Shown: positions 1 to 8,565 of the stretch, one piece after another
Layout: every line of letters begins with the position of its first letter
Numbering within the stretch: position 1 is the stretch's first letter
Assembly (NCBI GenBank): GCA_902785555.1
Contig: CACZZB010000007.1
Span: 47,364 to 111,363 of the forward strand
Direction: 5' to 3'
DNA: 64,000 nucleotides
Source: an uncultured Ruminococcus sp.
GTDB lineage: Bacteria; Bacillota; Clostridia; Oscillospirales; Acutalibacteraceae
Translations under genes and position numbers: made by a program
The notes under the pieces: model-generated
The model's input: only the letters and a program-made list of their open reading frames with translations
What the model was told of the DNA's origin: nothing
Databases searched by the model: none

Positions 1-1024
1 TTTCTTTGAAATTCACTGCATAACTTTTGTATGAAATAAGGCTCGCCATTGACGCTATAAGAGTTCCGAGACCGCCCAAGTCAACTCCTATTATCAATTC
101 CCTGTAATTATCCGTAAATTTCGACAGCATCAAAGCAGCAGGTACATTACTTATAAACTGACTTGCTATTATTCCCGTGACCGTCTCTCTGTCCTTTACG
201 ATACCTTCAAGTGTATTTCTTACTATCTCAATACTGCGGATATTTCCTATAAATATAAAGAAACATACAAATGTCAGCAATAAAAAATAGTCAACTCCTT
301 TATATGCTCTTATATCACATATCGCCATTGCCGGAAGTGCAGCTATGAGAAATATCTCATACGGCAATACCCTACATACCGTCAATATACCCATTATAAA
401 CAGTATCGCATAAACTACTGTAAAAATTTTGCCTTTTTTTGATATCTTCATTTTACCCTTGTTATGTATATTTACAGGCTCTTTTTTTACAAGTATCATA
501 CATATACTCAGCATTATAAGTGCAGTCACAGCATACGGCAGCAATAAAACTACAAATTCGACGAATGACATTCCCGACAGGTCATACAAATACAGATTTT
601 GCGGATTGCCTGACGGCAACAGCATACTTCCTAAATTTGCCGCTATCGTTTGAAGAACTACAACAAATATTGCTTTGTCCTCATGTCCCGACTTTTTCAG
701 CGAATATATCGCAAACGGTACAAAGGCTACCAATGCCACATCATTCGTTATCAGCATCGACGAGAAAAAACTCAGCATTACCAATACAAAGGTAAGTTCT
801 CTTACATTCTTTACACTTCCAAGCAATCTCAAACATATATTGTCAAGTATACCCACCCTTTTGAACCCGGACATTATCAGCATCAATCCCAATAATATTC
901 CCAATACTCTGAAATCTATATTATCCAAATATTCTATCCCCAACGGATTGAAAAACATTGATACCAATGCAAGCAAAAGTGATATGACAAAAACTGTTTC
1001 CTTTTTCACAAACTCTTTTAACAT
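1..1024 (-). CDS. SLC13/ArsB-type anion transporter, 3' end cut by window edge
   Basis: The reverse strand is open from an ATG at 1024 to the left edge (341 codons, no stop), so the C-terminus lies outside. The start has a strong GGGAGGT site at 1033-1040. The translation begins MLKEFVKKETVFVISLLL and is a string of hydrophobic helices. It contains ITNDVALVAFVPFAI and later SNVPAALML, which match the paired N-D/N-P hairpin motifs of the citrate/arsenite/SLC13 ion transporter superfamily, plus a LPSGNPQNLYL loop typical of the family. Likely a secondary transporter of an inorganic or dicarboxylate anion in the inner membrane; the substrate cannot be told. It diverges from the downstream PucR-type regulator, which may control it. 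Confidence 0.85.
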   Translation of the reverse strand, partial: MLKEFVKKETVFVISLLLALVSMFFNPLGIEYLDNIDFRVLGILLGLMLIMSGFKRVGILDNICLRLLGSVKNVRELTFVLVMLSFFSSMLITNDVALVAFVPFAIYSLKKSGHEDKAIFVVVLQTIAANLGSMLLPSGNPQNLYLYDLSGMSFVEFVVLLLPYAVTALIMLSICMILVKKEPVNIHNKGKMKISKKGKIFTVVYAILFIMGILTVCRVLPYEIFLIAALPAMAICDIRAYKGVDYFLLLTFVCFFIFIGNIRSIEIVRNTLEGIVKDRETVTGIIASQFISNVPAALMLSKFTDNYRELIIGVDLGGLGTLIASMASLISYKSYAVNFKE

Positions 1025-1060
1025 CTTCAAATATACCTCCCAAAAAATTCCACGATTTTG

Positions 1061-1089
1061 ATTATATTATGCTACAGGGATTTTTGCAA
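1061..1089 (-). promoter_or_regulatory. Sigma-A type promoter for the transporter
   Basis: On the minus strand TTGCAA (1084-1089) and TATAAT (1061-1066) are separated by 17 bp, about 37 nt upstream of the transporter start. The rest of the 1025-1334 intergenic region is very AT-rich and shows no other gene. Confidence 0.55.
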
Positions 1090-1224
1090 CTGTTATTTTT
1101 GTGAATTGTTTATTTTTGAGAGTATTTTTTACCCCTTTAATATTATTTTTTGCCACATTTTGTAATATTCCATAATTTTTAAACATTATTGCAAGAAAAA
1201 TTTAAATATTTTTTGCTAAAAAGG

Positions 1225-1253
1225 TTGCATTTTTTTTATTTTTTGTGTAAAAT
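1225..1253 (+). promoter_or_regulatory. Promoter for the PucR-type regulator
   Basis: TTGCAT (1225-1230) and TAAAAT (1248-1253) are spaced 17 bp apart, giving an expected start near 1260 and a ~75-nt leader before the gene at 1335. Confidence 0.45.
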
Positions 1254-1334
1254 GTATATAGTAGTATTGATGAATATGTCAATCGTAATGTTCAAAGTTT
1301 TATCAATTTTTTATATCAAAGTGAGGGAAATTAT

Positions 1335-2420
1335 ATGTCTAACAGACTTTTTCAAGGTGTTATCCATCAGATGCGTGATACTATCGACAGAACTATCGGT
1401 GTTATAGACGAAACTTCTGTTGTTATCGCCTGCAGTGAGCTTGGAAAAATAGGTGAAGTCAATGAACATATCACCTCCGATATGCTCACTTCTTCTGCAC
1501 CTTTTGTACTTAACGGCTATACATACAAATCCTTCGGCAACAAGCCCCGTGGCGAATATGCCGTTTTCATTGCCGGAAATGATTTTGCGGCTCAAAAATA
1601 TGCCGCTATCCTTGCAATATCTCTTGGAAGCATCAAACAGTATTATGATGAGAAATATGACAGAGGAAACTTTATCAAAAATGTCATCCTTGACAATATC
1701 CTTCCGGGCGACATATATCTCAAATCAAGAGAGCTTCGTTTCAATGCGGATGTGACAAGAGTTTGTATGCTCATAAAAATTTCTTCAAAAACCGATATCT
1801 CCGCTTATGACGTTATCCAGAATCTTTTCCCCGACAAAAACAAGGATTTCGTTATAAATATAAATGAAACAGACATCGCTCTTGTAAAAGAAATCAAAAA
1901 TGACATCGACTCGAAAGACCTCGAAAAACTTGCAAGTTCTATCGTTGATACTCTCTCAGGCGAATTCTATACCCATTGCGTTATAGGTATCGGTACCCCC
2001 GTTGTCGGTATCAAAGACCTTGCACGTTCTTTCAAAGAAGCTCAGGTCGCTCTCGAAGTCGGAAAAGTATTCGACACCGAAAGAACTATTGTAAGCTATG
2101 ATAATCTCGGTATCGCAAGACTTGTTTATCAGCTCCCCACTACTCTTTGCGATATGTTCCTCAAAGAAGTTTTCAAGAGAGGCTCTATTGAATCTCTCGA
2201 CCAGGAAACACTCTTTACTATCCAGCGTTTCTTTGAGAACAACCTCAATGTTTCGGAAACTTCAAGAAAACTTTTCGTTCACAGAAATACTCTCGTTTAC
2301 CGTCTTGAAAAGATAAAGAAACTTACAGGTCTTGACCTCCGTGAATTTGAGGACGCTATCGTATTCAAGGTAGCTCTCATGGTCAAGAAATATCTTTCAT
2401 CCAATCCTATCAAATACTAA
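1335..2420 (+). CDS. PucR/CdaR family transcriptional regulator
   Basis: A 361-aa protein. The C-terminal ~65 residues hold the PucR-type helix-turn-helix: LFTIQRFFENNLNVSETSRK followed by LFVHRNTLVYRLEKIKKLTG. This pattern is characteristic of CdaR/PucR regulators, in which the HTH lies at the C-terminus. The middle section (about residues 120-270) fits the GGDEF-like/CdaR linker domain seen in this family. The start is an ATG with GTGAGGG upstream. It is divergent from the transporter and monocistronic, with its own promoter and terminator. Family members usually respond to small carbon or nitrogen metabolites; the effector here is unknown. Confidence 0.85.
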   Translation: MSNRLFQGVIHQMRDTIDRTIGVIDETSVVIACSELGKIGEVNEHITSDMLTSSAPFVLNGYTYKSFGNKPRGEYAVFIAGNDFAAQKYAAILAISLGSIKQYYDEKYDRGNFIKNVILDNILPGDIYLKSRELRFNADVTRVCMLIKISSKTDISAYDVIQNLFPDKNKDFVININETDIALVKEIKNDIDSKDLEKLASSIVDTLSGEFYTHCVIGIGTPVVGIKDLARSFKEAQVALEVGKVFDTERTIVSYDNLGIARLVYQLPTTLCDMFLKEVFKRGSIESLDQETLFTIQRFFENNLNVSETSRKLFVHRNTLVYRLEKIKKLTGLDLREFEDAIVFKVALMVKKYLSSNPIKY

Positions 2421-2428
2421 AAAACAAC

Positions 2429-2466
2429 GCCGGTGTGATTTTTATGGTCACATCGGCTGATTTTTT
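2429..2466 (+). terminator. Rho-independent terminator of the PucR-type gene
   Basis: A GC-containing stem (GCCGGTGTGA paired with TCACATCGGC, one G-U) starts 9 nt after the stop codon and is followed by TGATTTTTT. Confidence 0.85.
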
Positions 2467-2470
2467 GCAC

Positions 2471-2505
2471 AAAAAAAGCGGTATGCCGACAAACAAGCAC
2501 ACCGC
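2471..2505 (-). terminator. Terminator of the 51-aa membrane protein gene
   Basis: On the minus strand the stem GCGGTGTGC/GCATACCGC (2478-2505) is followed by seven Ts (2471-2477), just after the small gene at 2519-2674. Confidence 0.8.
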
Positions 2506-2518
2506 TCCCGAAAAGCTG

Positions 2519-2674
2519 TTACTGTATAGAACCGTCAAGATATTGCTCCATTTCTTCATCGTCTCTCTTTTTCTTTTCCTTGACCATAAGTACAGTTGCA
2601 ACCGTTGCAAGTGCCGTCATTATAAGCAGCAAACCGCCCAAAACGGATACCAGCGTAATCCAAAGTTTTTTCAT
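2519..2674 (-). CDS. Small single-span membrane protein (51 aa)
   Basis: Reads MKKLWITLVSVLGGLLLIM at its start: one hydrophobic segment (about residues 4-31) followed by a charged tail (KEKKKRDDEEMEQYLDGSIQ). An AGGGAGGT site lies 9 nt before the ATG, and a good terminator follows the stop, so the gene is very likely real despite its size. It is convergent with the PucR-type gene. I do not recognise a named family. The topology fits a small membrane peptide with a short N-terminus and a cytoplasmic or external charged tail. Confidence 0.7.
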   Translation of the reverse strand: MKKLWITLVSVLGGLLLIMTALATVATVLMVKEKKKRDDEEMEQYLDGSIQ

Positions 2675-2774
2675 TAGCTTATACCTCCCTGCACAAGTTC
2701 TATCAATCTAAGACAATTATATACTTTTTTTCAAAAAAAGTCAATACATCATGCAAATTTTTTGTTAAAAACAC

Positions 2775-2813
2775 AAAAACTCTTTGCCTTATCCAAAAAG
2801 ACAAAGAGTTTTT
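2775..2813 (-). terminator. Terminator of the phosphoglucomutase gene
   Basis: The inverted repeat AAAAACTCTTTG/CAAAGAGTTTTT flanks a ~15-nt loop directly after the stop at 2824. It reads as a terminator on the minus strand and could act in both directions. Confidence 0.8.
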
Positions 2814-2823
2814 CCGATACCGT

Positions 2824-4539
2824 TTATTTCATGTACTCTTTCATTGCACCGGCTGTATCTGCCGCAGTCCGAACAGCTTCTTCATTGGTTTTACCCACTG
2901 CTGTTATATATACTTTTATCTTTGGCTCTGTTCCCGATGGTCTTACAATAACTGCTCCGCCATTATCCAACGAATATGAAAGCACATTGGACTTCGGAAG
3001 ATGTATCTCCGTCTGTGAACCCGTTGCAAGGTCTTTTGTATATGATTCAAGATAATCAGACACTTCCGTCACCTTAAAGCCTGCAATATCTGTCGGATGA
3101 GAATTACGCAGTGCTGTCATTATATCAGACATTTTCTGCATACCTGTCGAACCTTCAAACTTATAACTGTCAGTCCTGTTTATATAATAACCGAATTTAT
3201 CATATATTTCCGTCATAACTTCATCAAGCTTCTTGCCCAACGTATTATAATATGCCGCCATCTCACATATAAGCATTGATGCTACAACTGCATCCTTATC
3301 TCTTACATAAGTTCCTGCAAGATAGCCATAGCTTTCCTCGAAACCGAATACATATCTGTCTTCTTCATTCTTCTGTTCAAGCAAAAGTATCTGTTCACCG
3401 ATATACTTGAATCCTGTCAGAACATTCTTCAATTCACAGCCGTATTCCGCACATATCTTTTCTATCAGCTTGGTTGTAACTATCGTCTTAACGGCAACAG
3501 GTCTTTCGGGCAGGGTCCCCTTTGCCTTTCTCATTGAAAGAATATAATTCATAAGCAATATACCTGTTTCATTGCCCGTCATAAGACGATAACCGTCTTC
3601 TGTTTTGACAGCTATGCCTACACGGTCACTGTCAGGGTCCGTTGCCAAAAGCAAATCCGCCTGTTCCTTTTTACAAAGTTCCAATCCCAATTCCAAAGCT
3701 TCTTTTGTTTCGGGATTCGGATAAGGACAAGTCGGGAAATTTCCGTCAGGCATTTCCTGTTCAGGTACAACGATAACATCTTCTATACCTATCCTTGAAA
3801 GTATCTCTCTTACCAGCTTATTGCCCGCACCGTTGAGAGGCGTATAAACCACCTTCAGTCCCGAACCTTTGCATACATCTGGATTTACAGACTGTTTTCT
3901 GACATTTTCAAGATATGTTTCATAAAGATCGTCACTTATCCATTCGATCATGCCGTTCTGCAGTCCTTCTTCAAAGTCCACGAGCTTTATATCACCGTTG
4001 AAATAATCAACTTTGAGTATCTCATCATACACGGCATTTGCAGACACATCCGTCATCTGACATCCGTCATTTCCATAGCACTTATATCCGTTATATTCAG
4101 CCGCATTATGACTTGCCGTTACCATTATTCCCGCACTTGCTTTAAGTTCCCTTACTGCATAGGATACAACGGGTGTCGGTTCAAGTTCTCTCGATATATA
4201 CACCTTTATTCCGTTCGCTGCAAGAACTCTTGCAGCTTCTCTCGAAAACAAATCTGCTTTTATTCTTGAATCGTGTGAAATTGCAACTGACGGGCTTTCA
4301 TAACTCTTATTAAGAAAATTGGCAAGTCCCTGAGTTGCACGTCTTACAGTATATACATTCATTCTGTTAGTGCCTGCTGCGATTATACCTCTCAGACCCG
4401 CTGTTCCAAACTTCAAGTCCTGATAGAACCTCTCGAATATCTCCGAATCATTATCCTTAATATCCTCCAATTCCCTGATAAGGTCAGGGTCATCTTTCGC
4501 CTTAGCAAGCCAATTGTTAAAAATCTCTCTCGTATCCAT
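2824..4539 (-). CDS. Phosphoglucomutase/phosphomannomutase (alpha-D-phosphohexomutase)
   Basis: 571 aa, the usual length of bacterial PgcA-type phosphoglucomutases. All four active-site elements are visible. The phosphoserine loop is TASHNAAEYNGYK (the usual ASHNP proline is replaced by Ala). The metal loop is DPDSDRVGI, the sugar-binding loop FEESYGY, and the C-terminal phosphate-binding loop RPSGTEPKIKVY. It should interconvert glucose-1-phosphate and glucose-6-phosphate in the cytoplasm, feeding sugar-nucleotide and glycogen synthesis. The ATG at 4539 has AGGGGGA upstream. Monocistronic, with a terminator at 2775-2813. A second hexomutase lies at 5586-7448 in the opposite direction. Confidence 0.93.
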   Translation of the reverse strand: MDTREIFNNWLAKAKDDPDLIRELEDIKDNDSEIFERFYQDLKFGTAGLRGIIAAGTNRMNVYTVRRATQGLANFLNKSYESPSVAISHDSRIKADLFSREAARVLAANGIKVYISRELEPTPVVSYAVRELKASAGIMVTASHNAAEYNGYKCYGNDGCQMTDVSANAVYDEILKVDYFNGDIKLVDFEEGLQNGMIEWISDDLYETYLENVRKQSVNPDVCKGSGLKVVYTPLNGAGNKLVREILSRIGIEDVIVVPEQEMPDGNFPTCPYPNPETKEALELGLELCKKEQADLLLATDPDSDRVGIAVKTEDGYRLMTGNETGILLMNYILSMRKAKGTLPERPVAVKTIVTTKLIEKICAEYGCELKNVLTGFKYIGEQILLLEQKNEEDRYVFGFEESYGYLAGTYVRDKDAVVASMLICEMAAYYNTLGKKLDEVMTEIYDKFGYYINRTDSYKFEGSTGMQKMSDIMTALRNSHPTDIAGFKVTEVSDYLESYTKDLATGSQTEIHLPKSNVLSYSLDNGGAVIVRPSGTEPKIKVYITAVGKTNEEAVRTAADTAGAMKEYMK

Positions 4540-4803
4540 AATAAAATCCCCCTAAAAAATACGATTTCAGAACATCAAAATTCTTATAGGATTATAATAG
4601 CACATTTTTCTTCTTCTTTCAACAGTAATTTATAAGATTTTTTTCACTTAACAATAATATTTTTTATTATACGTTAATATTACTAAATTTCAACATATAA
4701 AAAAATAAAATATTTACAAAAATATTCCATTTCATACTTGCAACAAAACTTAATTTACGATAAAATAATATCTGTAAGCATTTTTAAGCGGAGGATTTTT
4801 TAT

Positions 4804-5568
4804 ATGTCAGCAAAAAATATATCACCTGCACAGAATACTCGTAAACGTTCTGTCGATACGCCCGTTATGGTCGCTCTTTTTATTGTTGTTATCAGCATCA
4901 TCATTTTATCTGTATGGACAATGTTCTTCGATACAAGCATAAAAGGAAGCTGGCGGCTCAGTATCAAAGACGACAGCGGTGACTCTTTCTATGAACTGAA
5001 CTTCAAAGATAACAATGAGTTCGATTACGGTTTCGGCGGCGTTACATACTCAGGCAGATATACTCTCGACATTGAACAAAATTCTCTGGCTCTGTCTTCA
5101 TCAAGCTACGGTAAATATAACCTCAACAGCCGTTTTAATTATCAGGTCAACGGAATTTCTTTCGGCAAAAGGGAACTTTTACTCTATACCGCCGACAATG
5201 ATGAACTTTCGTTCCTTTCGAGCGATAATTATGTACCTGTCATAAAATATTACAGCGATTTCTCACCGAATGAAAAGCTCCTCGGTTCATGGCTGTATAA
5301 AGACAACGAACAAGGCTATAATTACACCTTTACTTTCTTTGACGATGGCAGATATGAATATCTTTGCAGCGGTTCAAGACATATTGGTGCTTATAAGACA
5401 AACAGCGATAAATTCACCTATAATCTCATAGTAGATAATAATACCGTCAATGAAGAAACTATGACATATTCTGTCATTGACGGCAAACTTACACTTATTT
5501 CAGGCGATTTTTCGGACACACTTACAAAAACAGACAATAAATTTTCTTTTGAAAATGAAATAAAATAA
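4804..5568 (+). CDS. Membrane-anchored protein with two lipocalin-like (DUF5640-type) repeats
   Basis: The start at 4804 (MSAKNISPAQN) is preferred over an in-frame upstream ATG because GCGGAGG lies 8 nt before it. The 254-aa product has a short basic N-terminus, one transmembrane helix (about residues 21-42), then an extracellular part. That part contains two similar segments. One begins GSWRLSIKDDSGDSFYELNF and continues to SGRYTLD. The second begins GSWLYKDNEQGYNYTFTFF and continues to IGAYKTN. Such G-S/T-W beta segments resemble DUF5640 or lipocalin-like domains of clostridial surface proteins. It is 17 nt upstream of the hexomutase gene and probably co-transcribed with it. Function unknown. 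Confidence 0.7.
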   Translation: MSAKNISPAQNTRKRSVDTPVMVALFIVVISIIILSVWTMFFDTSIKGSWRLSIKDDSGDSFYELNFKDNNEFDYGFGGVTYSGRYTLDIEQNSLALSSSSYGKYNLNSRFNYQVNGISFGKRELLLYTADNDELSFLSSDNYVPVIKYYSDFSPNEKLLGSWLYKDNEQGYNYTFTFFDDGRYEYLCSGSRHIGAYKTNSDKFTYNLIVDNNTVNEETMTYSVIDGKLTLISGDFSDTLTKTDNKFSFENEIK

Positions 5569-5585
5569 AAAGGAGCGTATTTATT

Positions 5586-7448
5586 ATGTTAAACGATTTT
5601 TGGAAAGCTTTAAAAAGCGGTACCGATATCAGAGGTGTCGCTGTCGAGGGGGCAGGATATGAAGTCAATCTCACCGATGAAACGGTTACTGCAATAGTAA
5701 ACGGCTTCATGATGTGGCTCTCCGACAAAACAGGCAAATCTCCCAAAGAAATGAAAATATCTGTTGGTCGTGATTCAAGAATATCAGGTCCTCAGATTGC
5801 AGGAGTTACAAAAGATACTTTATTCAATGCAGGTGTATATGTAGTAGACTGCGATATGTCTTCTACGCCCGCAATGTTCATGACAACCGTTGAATTGGAA
5901 TGTGACGGTGCTATCCAGATAACTGCAAGCCATCACCCGTATTACAGAAACGGTCTGAAATTCTTTACCCGTGCAGGCGGTCTTGAAGGTGATGACATCA
6001 CTGCTATCCTTGAATATGCACAGAACGGTGACAAACCCTCTTTCAGTGACATGGGATATATATTTGAAACCGATTTCATGACATATTATGCAGGTTCTCT
6101 GCGTGAACTCATCAAACAGGAAATAAACTCCAAGGAAGATTATCATCATCCTCTCAAGGGCTTCAAAGTAGTCGTTGATGCCGGCAACGGTGCAGGCGGA
6201 TTCTATGCAACAGATGTCCTTGAAGCTCTCGGTGCGGAAATAACAGGCAGTCAGTACCTTGAACCCGACGGAATGTTCCCCTATCATGTACCAAATCCCG
6301 AAGATGCAAAAGCTATGGAATCTATATGCAATGCAGTCAAAAAATTCCATGCAGACCTTGGCGTTATCTTTGATACAGACGTTGACCGTGGCGGTGCGGT
6401 TGACTCAAACGGAAAAGAAATAAACAGAAACCGTCTTGTTGCACTCGCTTCCGCTATCGCTCTCGAAAAAAACAGCAAAGGTCTTATCGTAACAGACTCT
6501 ATCACTTCAAGCGGTCTTAAAGATTTTATCGAAAATACTCTCGGCGGTAAACATCTCCGCTTCAAAAGAGGATACAAAAACGTAATCGACGAAGCTATCA
6601 GACAAAACAAAAACCGTGTTGACTGTCCTCTCGCTATCGAAACTTCCGGTCATGCTGCAATGAAAGAAAACTATTTCCTCGATGACGGTGCTTATCTCGT
6701 TACAAAAATAATCATAAAAGCCGTTCAGCTCCGTAATGAGGGCAAAAAACTCGAATCTCTTATTGAAAATCTCAAAGAACCTGTTGAAAGCAAAGAAATA
6801 AGAATAAATATAAATGAAAAAGATTTCCGCAAGTATGGTGAAAAAGTTATCTCCGACCTTTACAAATACGCTGCCGCTCACAAGGAATTCAAAGTTGCAG
6901 ACGACAACTATGAAGGTATAAGGGTATCATTTGACGAGAAAAACGGCAACGGTTGGTTCCTGCTCAGACTGAGCGTACATGACCCGATAATGCCCCTTAA
7001 CATTGAAAGCGACAGTGTTGGCGGTGTTGACAAAATATACGCTAAAATAAAGCCTTTCCTTGAAGATTGTGAAGGACTTGACACCTATGTAAAGAAAGCT
7101 GTTCCCAAAGCTGAAAACAAAAAGCCTGTTTCAAACAAAAAAGCCGAAAAGAAATCTCCTGTTACTGAAACAAAGCCTAAAGCTCCCGTTGTTGAAACAA
7201 AGCCTGAAACCAAAGCTCCTGTTGCTGAAACAAAACCTGAAACCAAAGCTCCCGTTGCTGAAACAAAGCCTGAAACTAAAGCTCCTGTTACTGAAACAAA
7301 GACTGAAACTAAAGCTCCTGTTGCTGAAACAACGTCTGAAACTAAAGCTCCTGTTGCTGAAACAAAGTCTGAAACACCAAAAACTGCAACTTCAAAAAAA
7401 CCTGCAAACAAAAATTCAAAAAATTCACGCAACAAAAAACGTAAATAA
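5586..7448 (+). CDS. Phosphomannomutase/phosphoglucomutase with a low-complexity repeat tail
   Basis: 620 aa. Residues 1-~490 are an alpha-D-phosphohexomutase. The phosphoserine loop is ITASHHPYYRNGLKF, with His in place of the usual Asn. The metal loop is DTDVDRGGAV, and ETSGHAAMKENYFLDDGAYL follows. The start has AAGGAGCG at 5571-5578. The last ~125 residues are not part of the enzyme. They consist of 11-residue repeats (KAPVAETKPET type, five full copies) ending in a Lys/Asn/Ser-rich tail, SKKPANKNSKNSRNKKRK. The tail is likely disordered and strongly basic at its end, possibly for RNA, cell-wall or protein contacts. Probably in an operon with the membrane protein upstream. Confidence 0.88.
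   Translation: MLNDFWKALKSGTDIRGVAVEGAGYEVNLTDETVTAIVNGFMMWLSDKTGKSPKEMKISVGRDSRISGPQIAGVTKDTLFNAGVYVVDCDMSSTPAMFMTTVELECDGAIQITASHHPYYRNGLKFFTRAGGLEGDDITAILEYAQNGDKPSFSDMGYIFETDFMTYYAGSLRELIKQEINSKEDYHHPLKGFKVVVDAGNGAGGFYATDVLEALGAEITGSQYLEPDGMFPYHVPNPEDAKAMESICNAVKKFHADLGVIFDTDVDRGGAVDSNGKEINRNRLVALASAIALEKNSKGLIVTDSITSSGLKDFIENTLGGKHLRFKRGYKNVIDEAIRQNKNRVDCPLAIETSGHAAMKENYFLDDGAYLVTKIIIKAVQLRNEGKKLESLIENLKEPVESKEIRININEKDFRKYGEKVISDLYKYAAAHKEFKVADDNYEGIRVSFDEKNGNGWFLLRLSVHDPIMPLNIESDSVGGVDKIYAKIKPFLEDCEGLDTYVKKAVPKAENKKPVSNKKAEKKSPVTETKPKAPVVETKPETKAPVAETKPETKAPVAETKPETKAPVTETKTETKAPVAETTSETKAPVAETKSETPKTATSKKPANKNSKNSRNKKRK
7188..7352 (+). repeat. 33-bp tandem coding repeat, five units
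   Basis: Units start at 7188, 7221, 7254, 7287 and 7320, each encoding V-x-E-T-K/T-x-E-T-K-A-P. Partial copies flank the block (from 7161 and to about 7379). The copies differ by a few mostly third-position or P/T/S changes, so copy number may vary between strains. Confidence 0.9.
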
Positions 7449-7481
7449 TATCTATTTTTCAGAAATATAGAAATTTAACCC

Positions 7482-7516
7482 AAAACTGCTTAAACCTTTC
7501 GTTTAAGCAGTTTTTT
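7482..7516 (+). terminator. Terminator of the phosphomannomutase operon
   Basis: The stem AAAACTGCTTAAAC/GTTTAAGCAGTTTT around a 5-nt loop, followed by a T run, starts 34 nt after the stop codon. Confidence 0.92.
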
Positions 7517-7664
7517 ATTTTATTCACATTACATAAATAAATGCTTACATAACCGTCATAATCAACAAAATTACTGATAAATAAACTACATATTTTACAT
7601 AGAAATATTCCATAGTCTTATGTTATAATATAGAGTAACAATATATTTGAAAAGAGGTATTTAT

Positions 7665-7790
7665 GTGCATAAAAAGTATAAAAAATTGGATTTTGAGATA
7701 GTGGAATTTGATACCGAAGATGTTATAACTGAATCACCGGGCAATGACATTGGTGCTGAAAATCCCGGTGATGATTTTGATGAACCTTAA
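7665..7790 (+). CDS. 41-aa acidic peptide, possible precursor (RiPP-like)
   Basis: A GTG start with AAAGAGGT 6 nt upstream opens a 41-codon frame beginning MHKKYKKLDFEIVEFDTEDV. The rest is Ser/Gly/Asn/Asp/Pro-rich (ITESPGNDIGAENPGDDFDE and a final Pro). A basic start, an E-I-V-E-F-x-T-E-D-V-I-T core and a Gly/Asp-rich end resemble small peptides often found beside HPr-kinase-like and NTP_transf_5 genes in clostridia. The nearby in-frame ATG at 7663 in another frame stops after 12 codons. It is the first gene of a three-gene cassette. A role as modified peptide is inference only. Confidence 0.6.
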   Translation: MHKKYKKLDFEIVEFDTEDVITESPGNDIGAENPGDDFDEP

Positions 7791-7845
7791 CATTAGCTGA
7801 CTACGGGCGGCAGACGGCTTTGGCTGTTTATTACAGGGAGAATAT

Positions 7846-8565
7846 ATGAAAGGTATATATAAAATAGCGAACAAGATAATACAGATAGATTCTTTGTATG
7901 ATAAAGTACACATATACTGCAAGGACTATCTCTTTGACGGAAAACCCGACTTTTCCGTAAAAACAACTCAACAGGATATTGATTATGAACGCAATAAATC
8001 ATCTGACATTCACAAATATTCTGACGGCTATCTCGAAGAATTGGCTGTATACCGCAAGATAGCAGAAATAATGCCCGGATATGATACTTTCTTGTTTCAC
8101 GGCTCCGCCATATCCGTTGACGGACAATGCTATCTGTTCACCGCCAAAAGCGGTACGGGAAAATCGACACATACAAAACTGTGGAGGCAATTACTCGGCA
8201 ATCGTGCCGTTATGGTGAATGATGACAAACCTCTTATACGTGTCAGTGACAACGGTGTTATCGTTTTCGGTACACCATACAACGGAAAGCACAGGCTCGG
8301 TAATAATATTTCCGTACCTCTTAAGGCTATCTGTATACTTCAACGCTCGGAAAATAATCATATCACACATATCACAAGCTCGGAAGCATATTTCACTATT
8401 TTGCAGCAATGTTACAGACCTATTGACCAAAACGCTCTTTCAGAAACTCTCTCTCTTATCGACAAAATGATGGAACGTGTTGATTTTTGGAAACTTGGCT
8501 GCAATATGGATATTTCGGCAGCAGAAATATCATACAATGCCATGAAGGGAGAGTCACTGATTTGA
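7846..8565 (+). CDS. HPr kinase-like (HprK/PEPCK-fold) ATPase
   Basis: 239 aa with AGGGAGA before the ATG. The nucleotide-binding loop is FTAKSGTGKSTHTKLW (about residues 106-121), preceded by FLFHGSAISVDG and followed by MVNDDKPLIRV and FGTPYNGKHRLG. This is the pattern of stand-alone HPr serine kinase-like proteins, not of true HprK, which has an extra N-terminal domain. Members of this group in lasso-peptide clusters phosphorylate the precursor peptide (PadeK of the paeninodin cluster). Here it lies between a 41-aa acidic peptide and an NTP_transf_5 protein, so a peptide-tailoring kinase is plausible. No lasso cyclase or protease is nearby. Confidence 0.8.
   Translation: MKGIYKIANKIIQIDSLYDKVHIYCKDYLFDGKPDFSVKTTQQDIDYERNKSSDIHKYSDGYLEELAVYRKIAEIMPGYDTFLFHGSAISVDGQCYLFTAKSGTGKSTHTKLWRQLLGNRAVMVNDDKPLIRVSDNGVIVFGTPYNGKHRLGNNISVPLKAICILQRSENNHITHITSSEAYFTILQQCYRPIDQNALSETLSLIDKMMERVDFWKLGCNMDISAAEISYNAMKGESLI

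Noticed and set aside
429..1061. Several plus-strand frames at the left edge
   Set aside because: They are antisense to the transporter gene, which has the strong ribosome site, membrane motifs and a promoter.
7085..7470. Overlapping frames on both strands across the hexomutase tail
   Set aside because: They are shadows of the 33-bp repeats, open only because the unit length is a multiple of three.
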